Source: Limnohabitans sp. B9-3 | Lineage (GTDB): Bacteria > Pseudomonadota > Gammaproteobacteria > Burkholderiales > Burkholderiaceae_C | Direction: 5' to 3' | NCBI RefSeq assembly: GCF_002778325.1 | Contig: NZ_NESI01000001.1 | Span: forward strand, 248,001-312,000 | DNA: 64,000 bases | In this document: piece after piece, positions 36,183-45,268 of the stretch | Layout of the letters: every line of letters begins with the position of its first letter | How positions within the stretch are numbered: the stretch's first letter is position 1 | Made by a program: the position numbers and the translations under genes | The notes under the pieces: generated by a model | Databases searched by the model: none | Told to the model about the DNA's origin: nothing | The model's input: the letters and a program-made list of their open reading frames with translations, nothing else

Positions 36183-37379
36183 ATGAAAGAACGCGTTCTC
36201 TCCGGCATGCGCCCTACTGGCGCGCTGCACTTGGGCCATTACCACGGCGCTCTGAAAAACTGGGTACGCCTGCAGTCCGAGATGGATTGCTACTACTTTG
36301 TCGCTGACTGGCACGCCCTGACCACGCATTATGAAAGCCGCGAGGTGATCGAGAAAAACGTGTACGAGATGGTCATCGACTGGCTAGCCGTGGGCCTAGA
36401 CCCCAACCAATGCACCATCTTTTTACAAAGCCGCTTGCCCGAGCATGCCGAGTTGTTCACCCTCTTGGCCATGGGCACACCGCTGGGCTGGTTGGAGCGC
36501 GTGCCCACCTACAAAGACCAGCAAGAAAAGCTCAAGGACAAAGACTTGTCCACTTACGGCTTTTTGGGCTACCCCCTGCTGCAAGCCGCCGACATTCTGA
36601 TGTACAAGGCCAAGTACGTGCCGGTAGGTGAAGACCAGTCCAGCCACGTAGAGTTGACCCGCGAAGCCGCGCGCCGTTTCAACCACCTCTACGGCCGTGA
36701 AACCAACGCCGAAGCCAAAGTGCAGACCAGCTTGGCCAAACTGCCCAAAGACAGCGTCAAACGCTTCGAAAAAGCACGCAAAACTTACCAAGAAACGGGT
36801 GACGCCAAGGCCGCAGAAGGCGCTTTGGGCTATTTGGCAAGCGCCGTCGAACTCGACAGCCAAGACCGCGAGCGCTTAGAAGGCTATTTCAAAGGCACCG
36901 GCAAAGTCATCTTGCCCGAGCCACAAGCCTTGTTGACCGAAGCCAGTAAGTTACCAGGCTTGGACGGCGCCAAGATGAGCAAAAGCTACAACAACGCGAT
37001 TGCCATCCGCGAAGACCGCGCCACGCTGGAGCACAAAGTCAAGCGCATGCCCACCGACCCCGCTCGCGTCAAACGCACCGACGTGGGCAACCCTGACAAA
37101 TGCCCCGTGTGGCAATTTCACATGGTTTATTCGGACGAGAACCAGCGCCAATGGGTGACCCAAGGCTGCAAAACAGCGGGTATTGGTTGCTTAGAATGTA
37201 AGCAACCCATCATTGACGCCATGCTGCGCGAGCAACAGCCCATGCTGGAACGTGCCGAACCCTTCATCGCTAATCCTAAAATCGTTCGTGATATCGTCGA
37301 CGCAGGTACAGAAAAAGCACGCATCACTGCGCGCGAGACCATGCGCGATGTACGCGACGCCATGGGGCTAAACTACTAA
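36183..37379 (+). CDS. trpS: Tryptophan-tRNA ligase
   Basis: 398 residues, longer than the ~335 of E. coli because of an insertion at about residues 195-265, as in other betaproteobacterial enzymes. It charges tRNA-Trp. Class I signatures are GMRPTGALHLGHYHG near the N-terminus and KMSKSYNNAI at about 265. It follows the M50 protease by three bases and precedes a response regulator by 23 bases, so all three may share a transcript. Confidence 0.97.
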   Translation: MKERVLSGMRPTGALHLGHYHGALKNWVRLQSEMDCYYFVADWHALTTHYESREVIEKNVYEMVIDWLAVGLDPNQCTIFLQSRLPEHAELFTLLAMGTPLGWLERVPTYKDQQEKLKDKDLSTYGFLGYPLLQAADILMYKAKYVPVGEDQSSHVELTREAARRFNHLYGRETNAEAKVQTSLAKLPKDSVKRFEKARKTYQETGDAKAAEGALGYLASAVELDSQDRERLEGYFKGTGKVILPEPQALLTEASKLPGLDGAKMSKSYNNAIAIREDRATLEHKVKRMPTDPARVKRTDVGNPDKCPVWQFHMVYSDENQRQWVTQGCKTAGIGCLECKQPIIDAMLREQQPMLERAEPFIANPKIVRDIVDAGTEKARITARETMRDVRDAMGLNY

Positions 37380-37402
37380 GATATTTGTTGGAGTAATAAA
37401 AA

Positions 37403-37993
37403 ATGAGTTTGTACATCATCGATGACCATCCTTTGGTACGCCAAGCGATCGCCATGTTGCTGCGTCGCATGCGCCCTGCGGCCAAGGTCGTTGAACTAGA
37501 AAAATTCAGTGAACTGCAGGCAGCCATCATTAAGAATGGTGACCCAGAGTTGTTTGTGCTCGATTTGTTATTGCCTGGCGTCAAAGGCACAAGCGCCGTG
37601 CGCGAAGTCAAAACCATGTATGGCGAAGTTCCGCTGGTCGTGATCTCCTCCATGCCCGCTGGCGAAGCCGAAGAAACGTGCATCGAAGCCGGTGCCGATC
37701 TGTACCTCGAAAAATCAACACCTGCCCCCGAAATTTCGTCGGCTATTCAAGGTTTGTTTGCGGCTGAAGGCGGCGACGAAGAAACCGTGGTGGTGGGTGA
37801 AACCAAGTTGTCCAAGCGTCAAAAGCAACTCATCGTCATGCTTGACCGTGGGTTGAGCAACCGCGACATTGCCGCCGAACTCGACATCAGCGAGCACACG
37901 GTCAAGGTTCACCTGTGGCGGCTGTTCCGTCGTTTGGATGTGAAAAGCCGCACCCAAACCTTGCACTTTGCGCGTCAACACGGTCTGCTGTAA
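37403..37993 (+). CDS. LuxR/NarL-type response regulator, orphan
   Basis: 196 residues; GGAG ten bases upstream of the ATG. The receiver domain has the acidic pair D7/D8, phospho-acceptor D54 (FVLDLLLPG), Ser82/83 and Lys104 (YLEKS). A linker leads to a LuxR-type HTH at about 136-190 (LSKRQKQLIVMLDRGLSNRDIAAELDISEHTVKVHLWRLFRRL, in which VKVHLWRLF is typical). No histidine kinase gene is adjacent. Position downstream of trpS suggests co-transcription with a housekeeping gene, an unusual setting for a regulator. Confidence 0.93.
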   Translation: MSLYIIDDHPLVRQAIAMLLRRMRPAAKVVELEKFSELQAAIIKNGDPELFVLDLLLPGVKGTSAVREVKTMYGEVPLVVISSMPAGEAEETCIEAGADLYLEKSTPAPEISSAIQGLFAAEGGDEETVVVGETKLSKRQKQLIVMLDRGLSNRDIAAELDISEHTVKVHLWRLFRRLDVKSRTQTLHFARQHGLL

Positions 37994-38032
37994 GGCCCTG
38001 TTCGTCAGGACTGAGGGAACTTACCTCAGGTC

Positions 38033-38074
38033 AAAAAAATCCCCGCTACGGCTTTCGCCTAGCGGGGATTTTTT
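38033..38074. terminator. Bidirectional intrinsic terminator
   Basis: AAAAAATCCCCGCTA pairs perfectly with TAGCGGGGATTTTTT around an eleven-base loop. It has T-runs in both directions and sits between the response regulator (plus) and ccmI (minus). A smaller hairpin, CTGAGG/CCTCAG at 38011-38029, precedes it on the plus-strand side. Confidence 0.93.
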
Positions 38075-38148
38075 ATGGGCAGCGCGATCTAAACCTGGGG
38101 CTCAGATTCGATCCTGATCAGACCCGGGCCGCATGGCAGCGTGTGCCA

Positions 38149-39441
38149 TCAAGGCTGTACGTCTTTGACGATCAAACTCAGGTTGCTGCTGCCGAGCTTG
38201 ACGGGGCTCACACTGCCTGTCAGATCGCCCGGTTGCGGCACAGCTTGGCCGCTCTTGGACACACGCACCCGCACGGTCACCTCACCCATGCTGGAAAGCT
38301 TGGCGCTGGGGTTCATCGCCGTGCTGTCGTCCAACACAAAATCAAATGGCAATGCTGCGGCCGTGGTGCGCACAATCGCCACAGGCATGCGGGAGCCGCT
38401 GACCGCGGTGGCATACACAAACACGGTGTCTTGAGGCCCCACCTTGCCCACCCACTCAGGACCCAAACTCACGCGACCACGAATTTGAGCTTCAGGGGCA
38501 GCCTTCACAGCGGGACTGGAAACGCTTGGCGTGCTGGGCGAGAGTCCTAACTTAGAGCGAGCCTCCGAGATCGCACGTTCCAGTTCAGGTGCATCGGGCG
38601 AATCGGCGTTCACCCCCTCGCGGGCGCGCTCCCAAAAACTCAAAGCGTCCCCGTAGTTGGATTCGCTGTACGACGCACTGCCAGCCAAAAACAAACCATT
38701 GAGATGACGCGGGTCGGCCTTGAGCACGCGCCGAATGATGGCCCATGGCTCGCCGGCAAAGTCACCCCCGTTTTGCTGCGCCAGCGCTTCAGCCAGATCA
38801 ATGGCCAAGTTGTCGTCTTGACTCAAGGCCAGCGCTTTGCGCAACGATTGGCTGGTGAGCGCGTATTGCCCCAGCGCGCGCTGAACGCGCGCCAGCATGA
38901 CCCAGCCATCCACGTTGTTGGGTTCGTCTTCCAAACGACGCGACAAAGAAGCAGCCATGGTGGCGAGTTTTTCGGGTGTCACCTGTTCCTCATTGCCGAG
39001 GCCCTGCTTCAAGGCCAACGGGTCTAAGGCTTCTGGTTGGCCGATGAGGCTGTACATCGCCAACGACAGCACCGGCACCAAAACAATGATCGAAGTCAAC
39101 AAGACCCAAGGTTGACGCGGCGCTGCCACGACCAACTTGCGATGCGGCTGCTCAAGCTCAGCGGGACCCAAGTCGTCGAGCAAACGTTGGCTCAACTCGT
39201 CGCGGGCGATTTGCAGTTCTTGGTCATTCAAATTGCCTAAGGCGTGCTCGCGCTCTAAATCGACCAACTGGTCACGGTACACAGCGGCGTTGGCGAGTGC
39301 GGGGTTGTCGCGGGCAGCATCACGCGCTTGGGCGGCTAGCGCACCGGCTTGTGCGCCACGCCACAGCGCCACACACAGCACCCCCAGCACGATGGCAATC
39401 AGGCCAACGGCCAAGACAATAAAGGTCAAAGCAGGGTTCAC
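38149..39441 (-). CDS. ccmI: Cytochrome c maturation protein CcmI (CycH)
   Basis: 430 residues, GTG start. Two N-terminal membrane segments (IVLAVGLIAIVLGVLCVALW and LLTSIIVLVPVLSLAMYSLIG) flank a cytoplasmic loop containing EREHALGNLNDQELQIARDEL, followed by a periplasmic TPR domain (~150-290) and a C-terminal beta domain. CcmI holds apocytochrome c tails and passes them to the heme lyase CcmFH. It is the last gene of the ccm operon; its start is one base beyond the ccmH stop. Confidence 0.94.
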   Translation of the reverse strand: MNPALTFIVLAVGLIAIVLGVLCVALWRGAQAGALAAQARDAARDNPALANAAVYRDQLVDLEREHALGNLNDQELQIARDELSQRLLDDLGPAELEQPHRKLVVAAPRQPWVLLTSIIVLVPVLSLAMYSLIGQPEALDPLALKQGLGNEEQVTPEKLATMAASLSRRLEDEPNNVDGWVMLARVQRALGQYALTSQSLRKALALSQDDNLAIDLAEALAQQNGGDFAGEPWAIIRRVLKADPRHLNGLFLAGSASYSESNYGDALSFWERAREGVNADSPDAPELERAISEARSKLGLSPSTPSVSSPAVKAAPEAQIRGRVSLGPEWVGKVGPQDTVFVYATAVSGSRMPVAIVRTTAAALPFDFVLDDSTAMNPSAKLSSMGEVTVRVRVSKSGQAVPQPGDLTGSVSPVKLGSSNLSLIVKDVQP

Positions 39442-39442
39442 A

Positions 39443-39964
39443 TCAAGCCTTCAAAATTTTCTGCGCACGGGCGCGATCTGCCTCACTCAAGGGCGCAGGC
39501 TGCACCTGCTGGCGACGCTGGCGTAAATAAACACCCATCAGCACAGCGGCCACCAACAGCAATACAAACGGGCCAAACCACAGCACCCAAGTCAAGGGTT
39601 TGACTTCGGGCCGATACAACACAAAGTCGCCGTAGCGGGCCACCAAAAAGTCTTTCACTTCTTGGTCGGTATTGCCTTGGCGAATCAAGTCGCGCACTTC
39701 GCGGCGCAAATCTTGGGCGAGTTCCGCATTCGATGCTGCCAAGGACTCGTTTTGGCACACCAAACAACGCAGTTCTTGGGAAATATCGACCAAGCGGGCT
39801 TCCAATTTGGGGTCATCGGCCATCGGTGCGGCTTCACGGACTTGACCCGTCGCTGGCACAGCCATTGGCATTTGAGGCGAAGCCACCTGAGCCGACACTG
39901 TGAAAGCACACATCGCAAGAACAGCCAAAACCCACCCACGCCTCAAAGAATAAACGTAGCTCAT
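39443..39964 (-). CDS. ccmH: Cytochrome c maturation protein CcmH (CcmL)
   Basis: 173 residues. A signal peptide precedes the thiol-redox motif RCLVCQ (with LRCLVCQNESLAAS context), which reduces apocytochrome CXXCH cysteines for heme ligation. A C-terminal membrane segment (WVLWFGPFVLLLVAAVLMGVYL) anchors it. It is the short form, with the CcmI-like part encoded separately downstream. The start overlaps the ccmG stop by four bases. Confidence 0.95.
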   Translation of the reverse strand: MSYVYSLRRGWVLAVLAMCAFTVSAQVASPQMPMAVPATGQVREAAPMADDPKLEARLVDISQELRCLVCQNESLAASNAELAQDLRREVRDLIRQGNTDQEVKDFLVARYGDFVLYRPEVKPLTWVLWFGPFVLLLVAAVLMGVYLRQRRQQVQPAPLSEADRARAQKILKA

Positions 39965-40539
39965 GATTTGTTCAGCACCTCGATCAAGGGCAAGATTTTG
40001 TCAGCCAACAGTTGCGGCGTGACCACGCCCACGCGCTTGTAGCGAATCACGCCTTGTTTGTCGATGATGTAAGTCTCAGGCACGCCGTAAACACCGTAGT
40101 TGATGCCCACACGACCGTCCAAATCCATCACAGAGGTGACGTAGGGGTTGCCATGACGCTTGAGCCAAACCACGCTGCGTTCACGCGCCAGTTGCAGCTT
40201 CACATCGTCAGAGGCTTTGGCGGCCGCGTCTTGGGGCTGGATTTCTTTGTAGCTCAGGCCCACAATGGGCAGGCTGTTTTTCTGCGCAAAAGCGACCAGC
40301 ACTGGGTGCTCTTCACGACACGCCACACACCAAGTGGCCCACACGTTGAACATCCACACCTGACCCAGCATGTCTTTGGGCGAGAACGTGGCGTCCCCCG
40401 ACAACGTGGGCAAGCTGAATTCAGGTGCGGGTTTGTTGACCAATGGGGAGGGGATTTCGCGGGGGTCTAATTTCAAACCGACCGCCAAAAACACCACCAA
40501 ACCCAAGAACAATCCCAAAGGAATCAGAAATTTTTTCAT
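39961..40539 (-). CDS. ccmG: Thiol:disulfide oxidoreductase CcmG/DsbE
   Basis: 192 residues. An N-terminal membrane anchor (LIPLGLFLGLVVFLAVGLKL) is followed by a periplasmic thioredoxin fold with active site WCVAC in NVWATWCVACREEHP, and the cis-proline loop GVPETYIID. It keeps apocytochrome and CcmH cysteines reduced, using electrons from a DsbD/CcdA-type protein not seen in this window. Confidence 0.96.
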   Translation of the reverse strand: MKKFLIPLGLFLGLVVFLAVGLKLDPREIPSPLVNKPAPEFSLPTLSGDATFSPKDMLGQVWMFNVWATWCVACREEHPVLVAFAQKNSLPIVGLSYKEIQPQDAAAKASDDVKLQLARERSVVWLKRHGNPYVTSVMDLDGRVGINYGVYGVPETYIIDKQGVIRYKRVGVVTPQLLADKILPLIEVLNKS

Positions 40540-40564
40540 AACAATACGATGTGAAATCTGCGAC

Positions 40565-42484
40565 TTATTTGCGGTACCGACGGTCCACCGCCGCCAACAC
40601 GCCGCCCAACACCATCAGCAACACCCCTGCCCATAGCCAGGGCACAAACGGCTTGAAGTACACGCGCACACTCCACTCGGTGCGGGCCTCGTTCAAAGGT
40701 TCACCCAAGGACACATACAAGTCGCGCATGAAGCCTGAATCAATGGCTGCCTCAGTCATGGGCATGGCCGACGAAAAGTAGCGGCGCTTTTCAGGTTGCA
40801 ACACTTCCAACAACTGACCATCGCGCAACACTTCCACGTCAGCACGGGTGGCTTTGTAGTTCGGGCCCATGACGTCATCGAGCGACTTCAAACGGAAGGT
40901 GTAAGGCGCGATGGTGACCACGTCGTCCACATGCATGCGCACATCGCGTTCGACTTCGTAAGACTTCACGCCGGTCACGCCCACCACCAGCACAGCCATG
41001 CCAAAGTGCGCAATTTGCTGACCCCAGAACGACGCGCCAATGCGCCCTGGCTTGCGCAGTCGTTCAAGTACTTGTTGCATGGTGCCCAAGGCCACCCACG
41101 CGCCGAGGGACAAGCCCAAAGCGGATCCCCAAGACCATGTGCCCAGCAAGAAGGGTAAGCCAATGCCCAGCGACAAGGCACCCAAGGCGGTCCAGCGCAA
41201 TTTGTGGGCGATCTCAGCCACCTTGGCATCACGCCAACGCGCCACCGAGCCCGGAATCATCAAAAAGATGGCCGGCACCAGCAGCGGTGCAAACACCGCG
41301 TTGAAATAAGGGGGTCCCACGGACAATTTACCCAGATTCAAGGCATCAATGATGAGCGGGTAAATCGTGCCCAACAACACGGCCCCTGTGGCCACCACCA
41401 TCAACACGCTGTTGGCCAACAAAAACGACTCACGCGACACCAACTCCAAGCGGCCACCCAAGGTGACGCGCGGTGCACGCCAAGCAAACAGCGTGAGCGA
41501 CGTGCCCACCACCACGGCTAAAAACAGCAACACAAACACACCCCGTTTGGGGTCGGTCGCAAAAGCATGCACTGAGGTCAACACACCCGAGCGAACCAAG
41601 AACGTGCCCAGCAAGGACAGCGAAAACGCCGCAATCGCCAATAACACCGTCCACGCTTTGAAGCTGCCGCGCTTTTCAGTGGCCATCAAAGAATGGATCA
41701 AGGCTGTGGACACGAGCCAAGGCATGAGCGAGGCGTTTTCAACCGGGTCCCAAAACCACCAACCGCCCCAGCCAAGTTCGTAATAGGCCCACCATGAGCC
41801 CAAACCAATGCCAAAGGTCAAAAAGGCCCAAGCAATCACCGTCCAAGGACGTGACCAGCGGGCCCAAGCGGCGTCCAAACGTCCGCTCAACAAAGCGGCT
41901 ACCGCGAAGGCAAACGCCACCGACATGCCCACATAGCCCATGTAGAGCATGGGCGGGTGGATCACCAAACCAGGGTCTTGCAGCAAGGGGTTCAAGTCGC
42001 GCCCATCGGGTGCCGCAGGCAGCAAACGCTCAAAGGGGTTAGAGGTGGCCAAGATGAACAGCAAAAAGCCCACTGAAATCAGGCCCAACACGCCCAACAC
42101 ACGGGCCACCATGTCCAGTGGCAAGCTGCGCGAGAACAAGGCCACCGCCACCGACCACAGCGCGAGCATGAAGACCCACAGCAAGAGCGAGCCTTCATGA
42201 CCGCCCCACACAGCCGCAAACTGATAGGGTTTGGGCAGCAGCGAATTGGAATGCTGAGAGACGTAAAGTACTGAAAAATCGTTGCTCAAAAATGACGTCG
42301 CCAGAGCGCCAAACGCAAAGGCCACCAGCGCAAATTGCAAGGCCGCCGCAGGGCGGGCCAAGGATTGCAAGGTGATTTGGGTTTGTGGGTTGGCGACCAA
42401 GGTGCCAGTGAGCGGCAAAATGCCCTGCCCCAAGGCCATCACCGTGGCCAACATCAATGCGAAATTACCTAGCTCTGGAATCAT
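40565..42484 (-). CDS. ccmF: Heme lyase subunit CcmF
   Basis: 639 residues from the ATG at 42484 (MIPELGNFALML); the longer frame upstream is a shadow of ccmE. About fifteen membrane segments and the tryptophan-rich heme-handling motif WGGWWFWDPVENASLMPWL typical of HemI proteins. It receives heme from holo-CcmE and ligates it to cytochrome c together with CcmH. Its start is eight bases after the ccmE stop. Confidence 0.97.
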   Translation of the reverse strand: MIPELGNFALMLATVMALGQGILPLTGTLVANPQTQITLQSLARPAAALQFALVAFAFGALATSFLSNDFSVLYVSQHSNSLLPKPYQFAAVWGGHEGSLLLWVFMLALWSVAVALFSRSLPLDMVARVLGVLGLISVGFLLFILATSNPFERLLPAAPDGRDLNPLLQDPGLVIHPPMLYMGYVGMSVAFAFAVAALLSGRLDAAWARWSRPWTVIAWAFLTFGIGLGSWWAYYELGWGGWWFWDPVENASLMPWLVSTALIHSLMATEKRGSFKAWTVLLAIAAFSLSLLGTFLVRSGVLTSVHAFATDPKRGVFVLLFLAVVVGTSLTLFAWRAPRVTLGGRLELVSRESFLLANSVLMVVATGAVLLGTIYPLIIDALNLGKLSVGPPYFNAVFAPLLVPAIFLMIPGSVARWRDAKVAEIAHKLRWTALGALSLGIGLPFLLGTWSWGSALGLSLGAWVALGTMQQVLERLRKPGRIGASFWGQQIAHFGMAVLVVGVTGVKSYEVERDVRMHVDDVVTIAPYTFRLKSLDDVMGPNYKATRADVEVLRDGQLLEVLQPEKRRYFSSAMPMTEAAIDSGFMRDLYVSLGEPLNEARTEWSVRVYFKPFVPWLWAGVLLMVLGGVLAAVDRRYRK

Positions 42485-42491
42485 GGTGGGC

Positions 42492-42944
42492 TCACGGGTT
42501 GGTTTTGAGCGACTGGGCGGCTTTGGCAGCAGCCGCTTGGTCGAGGGCGTGCTTGGCCTCTGGAGGCATGTAATTTTCATCGTGCTTGGCCAGCACTTCG
42601 CTGGCCACAAATACACCGTCATCGCCCAGTTTGCCTTGTGACACCACGCCACGGCCTTCTTTGAACAAATCGGGTAACAGGCCCACAAACGTGACTGGCA
42701 TTTCTTTTTCGGTGTCGGTGATGACAAAACGGACCGTGTTGCCCTCACGCACCAAGCTGCCTTCCTTCACCATGCCGCCCGCACGGAAAGTGCGGCCCTT
42801 GGGCGCCTCACCGTTGCTGACTTGTGTCGGGGTGAAGAAAAAAACCAAATTGCTTTGGAAGGCATTCAGCACAAAAAACGCTGCAGCGCAGAGCACCACA
42901 ATGCCGCCCGCAATCCACGCCAAGCGTTTGGTTCTGGGTTTCAT
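42492..42944 (-). CDS. ccmE: Heme chaperone CcmE
   Basis: 150 residues from the ATG at 42944, which overlaps the ccmD stop by one base. One N-terminal membrane anchor and a periplasmic OB fold. The covalent heme-binding histidine is in the conserved KHDENYMP motif. CcmE takes heme from CcmABCD and delivers it to CcmF. Confidence 0.97.
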   Translation of the reverse strand: MKPRTKRLAWIAGGIVVLCAAAFFVLNAFQSNLVFFFTPTQVSNGEAPKGRTFRAGGMVKEGSLVREGNTVRFVITDTEKEMPVTFVGLLPDLFKEGRGVVSQGKLGDDGVFVASEVLAKHDENYMPPEAKHALDQAAAAKAAQSLKTNP

Positions 42945-43135
42945 CACATCAACTCCTCAACAGGCAACTGGGCCACCGCTTGCTCATCACGCAATTGCGC
43001 CAACACGGCACGGCGCGCCGCGCCTGCTTGCCAAACTTCAAACGCCATCAGCAAGGCGGTCACGCCCACGCTGCCCCACACATAAACGGCATAGCCGCCC
43101 ATGGCCCAAAACTGCGACCAACTTTCCCACCTCAT
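42944..43135 (-). CDS. ccmD: Heme exporter small subunit CcmD
   Basis: 63 residues from the ATG at 43135 (MRWESWSQFWAMGGYAVYVWGS), overlapping ccmC by four bases. A single membrane segment with the YAVYVW motif of CcmD, and a charged cytoplasmic tail. It helps release holo-CcmE from the CcmABC complex. Confidence 0.92.
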   Translation of the reverse strand: MRWESWSQFWAMGGYAVYVWGSVGVTALLMAFEVWQAGAARRAVLAQLRDEQAVAQLPVEELM

Positions 43136-43905
43136 GCTGCGGCTCCGGTTGTTGGCTTGACTTCGGACAAGGCCTGCACCCAAGCCGTGTGGCCCTCACG
43201 CTGCAAGATCAGCGTGCGCACGCGGTACAGCACCAAGGCCACGGTGTAAGCCCAAAACGCCAAGGCCATCAGCAGCATGCCCCACAACATGGTTTGGGCC
43301 ATGCTGGGCGCTTGCGTGAGCGACACCGACGCACCTTGGTGCAAGGTGTTCCACCACTTCACCGAGAAGTAAATGATGGGCACGTTGATGGCACCCACAA
43401 TGGCGATCAATGCGCCAGCACGGTCGCTACGACGGGTGTCATCAATGGCGGAGGTCAAGGCGATGTAGCCCAAATACAAGAAGAAAAGGATCAACTCCGA
43501 GGTGAGTCGGGCATCCCACACCCACCAAGCGCCCCACATGGGCTTGCCCCACAAGGCCCCTGTCCAGAGCGATAAAAAGGCGAACAAAGCGCCCGTGGGT
43601 GCCAAAGCGCGGGTCATCATGCCAGCCAAACGGGTGTTGAAGGTGAGCCCCAAGATGCTCCAAAACGCCATGGCCAAGTAAACGACCATCGACATCCAAG
43701 AAACAGGCACATGCACAAAGATGATGCGGTAGCCCTCGCCTTGCTGAAAGTCGGTAGGGGCCACAGCAAAGCCCAGCCACAAGCCCGCCAACCCCAACAA
43801 CGACCCCAAGGCCGCGCACCAAGGCCAAAGCTTGGCAGCCAGGCCGTAAAAGTTTTGCGGTGCTGCGTAATAAAACCAGTTGATGCTGGTGCGGGAGGTC
43901 GTCAT
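43132..43905 (-). CDS. ccmC: Heme exporter protein CcmC
   Basis: 257 residues from the ATG at 43905. Six membrane segments and the WWD-type heme motif WGAWWVWDARLTSELILF. CcmC loads heme onto CcmE. It starts eight bases after the ccmB stop and overlaps ccmD. Confidence 0.96.
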   Translation of the reverse strand: MTTSRTSINWFYYAAPQNFYGLAAKLWPWCAALGSLLGLAGLWLGFAVAPTDFQQGEGYRIIFVHVPVSWMSMVVYLAMAFWSILGLTFNTRLAGMMTRALAPTGALFAFLSLWTGALWGKPMWGAWWVWDARLTSELILFFLYLGYIALTSAIDDTRRSDRAGALIAIVGAINVPIIYFSVKWWNTLHQGASVSLTQAPSMAQTMLWGMLLMALAFWAYTVALVLYRVRTLILQREGHTAWVQALSEVKPTTGAAA

Positions 43906-43913
43906 GTCAAAAA

Positions 43914-44585
43914 TTATTCCAGCGCAATGCGCAAAGCTGCCGAGCACGCCCAAGGACTGAAAAACACGGCGGGTAACAACATGGCCATCAAAATCGAAAA
44001 ATGCGCTTGTGAACCCAAGCCACTGGTTTGCGCCTCAACAGCCCCAGCCCCAAAGACCAACACGGGCACAAACAGAGGCAAAACCAGCAACGACAACAAC
44101 ACGCCACCACCGCGCACGCCCAAGGTCAAAGCGGCACCGATGCCACCCACCAACGACAAAATAGGCGTACCGATCAACAGCGCCACCGTCAAGGTGAACA
44201 AGGCGTCTGACGACAAATCAAATTGCAAGCCCAACACGGGTGCCAATAATACCAACGGCACCCCTGCCACCAGCCAATGGGCCAGCATTTTTGCCCCAAC
44301 CAGTAAGGGCATTGAAGCAGGGGACAGAGCCATTTGCTCCAAGGTGCCGTCTCGGTAATCGGCTTCAAACAAGCGCTGCAGCGCCAGCATGCTTGACAAC
44401 AAAGCGCCCACCCACAACACACCCGGCGCAACCAAGCGCAAGGTATTCAATTCAGGGCCAATGCCCAGTGGGAACAAAGCGGCCACCACCACAAAGAAAA
44501 ACACGGCCGTCAACACCTCGCTCTTGCGGCGCAGGGCCAACAACAAGTCGCGGCGCAACACAGCTAAAAAGGCTTGGCGGTTCAT
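43914..44585 (-). CDS. ccmB: Heme exporter permease CcmB
   Basis: 223 residues from the ATG at 44585 (MNRQAFLAVLRRDLLLALRR); the long upstream extension is a shadow of ccmA. Six membrane segments; EADYRDGTLEQMALSP is a CcmB hallmark. It pairs with the ATPase CcmA to release holo-CcmE. Its start overlaps the ccmA stop by four bases. Confidence 0.96.
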   Translation of the reverse strand: MNRQAFLAVLRRDLLLALRRKSEVLTAVFFFVVVAALFPLGIGPELNTLRLVAPGVLWVGALLSSMLALQRLFEADYRDGTLEQMALSPASMPLLVGAKMLAHWLVAGVPLVLLAPVLGLQFDLSSDALFTLTVALLIGTPILSLVGGIGAALTLGVRGGGVLLSLLVLPLFVPVLVFGAGAVEAQTSGLGSQAHFSILMAMLLPAVFFSPWACSAALRIALE

Positions 44586-45268
44586 GGCTGCACTTTCTGG
44601 GGAACGGATGGCGCCATCGGCTGCAATCGGTAATGCTGCACATCCAAAACGGAGCCATCCAAGCGCTGTAAAGTGACGGCCTGGTGGCTGGTGAAAAGGA
44701 CCATGCCACCCTGTGCCACATGGTCGGCCAACACACGGCGCAAACCATCCACAGCCTTCGCATCGAGCGCCACAAAGGGCTCGTCCAACACCCACAACGG
44801 CGCTTGGCTGGCCAACAAACGGGCCAAAGCCGTCCGACGTTTTTGACCTTGCGACATCACACGCAACTGCAGGTGCTCACGCCCTCTCAAGCCCATGCGG
44901 GCCAAAGCCGTCAAGGCTTGTGCATGCGTCAAGGTGCGTCCCGCCACGGTGGCATCGGCCTGCAAATTTTCAAGCGCGCTGAGTTCTTCTTTGAGCGACA
45001 GGTTATGGCCCAAATAAAACAAGGCCGAACGAAAGGCGCTCGGGTCGGTTTGCACCAATTGACCCTGCCAAAACACCTCGCCCGAATCAGCTGGCGACAA
45101 ACCACACACGATGCGCAACAGGCTGGTTTTACCCACGCCGTTGTCGCCTTCTAGATGTAAGGCTTGACCGGGTTTCACGGAGAAGCTGACGTTCTCAAAC
45201 AACGGTTGATTGCCACGGCTACACGCCAAATTTTTCACCTCAAACATGGGGTTGTTGCGTGCGTCCAT
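44582..45268 (-). CDS. ccmA: Heme exporter ATPase CcmA
   Basis: 228 residues. Walker A GDNGVGKTS, ABC signature variant MSQGQKRRTALARL and Walker B LWVLDEPFVALD, all as in CcmA. The start chosen overlaps the stop of the FemAB-like gene by one base; ATG at 45247 (MFEVKNLACSRG) is an alternative. It is the first ccm gene of the operon. Confidence 0.95.
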   Translation of the reverse strand: MDARNNPMFEVKNLACSRGNQPLFENVSFSVKPGQALHLEGDNGVGKTSLLRIVCGLSPADSGEVFWQGQLVQTDPSAFRSALFYLGHNLSLKEELSALENLQADATVAGRTLTHAQALTALARMGLRGREHLQLRVMSQGQKRRTALARLLASQAPLWVLDEPFVALDAKAVDGLRRVLADHVAQGGMVLFTSHQAVTLQRLDGSVLDVQHYRLQPMAPSVPQKVQP

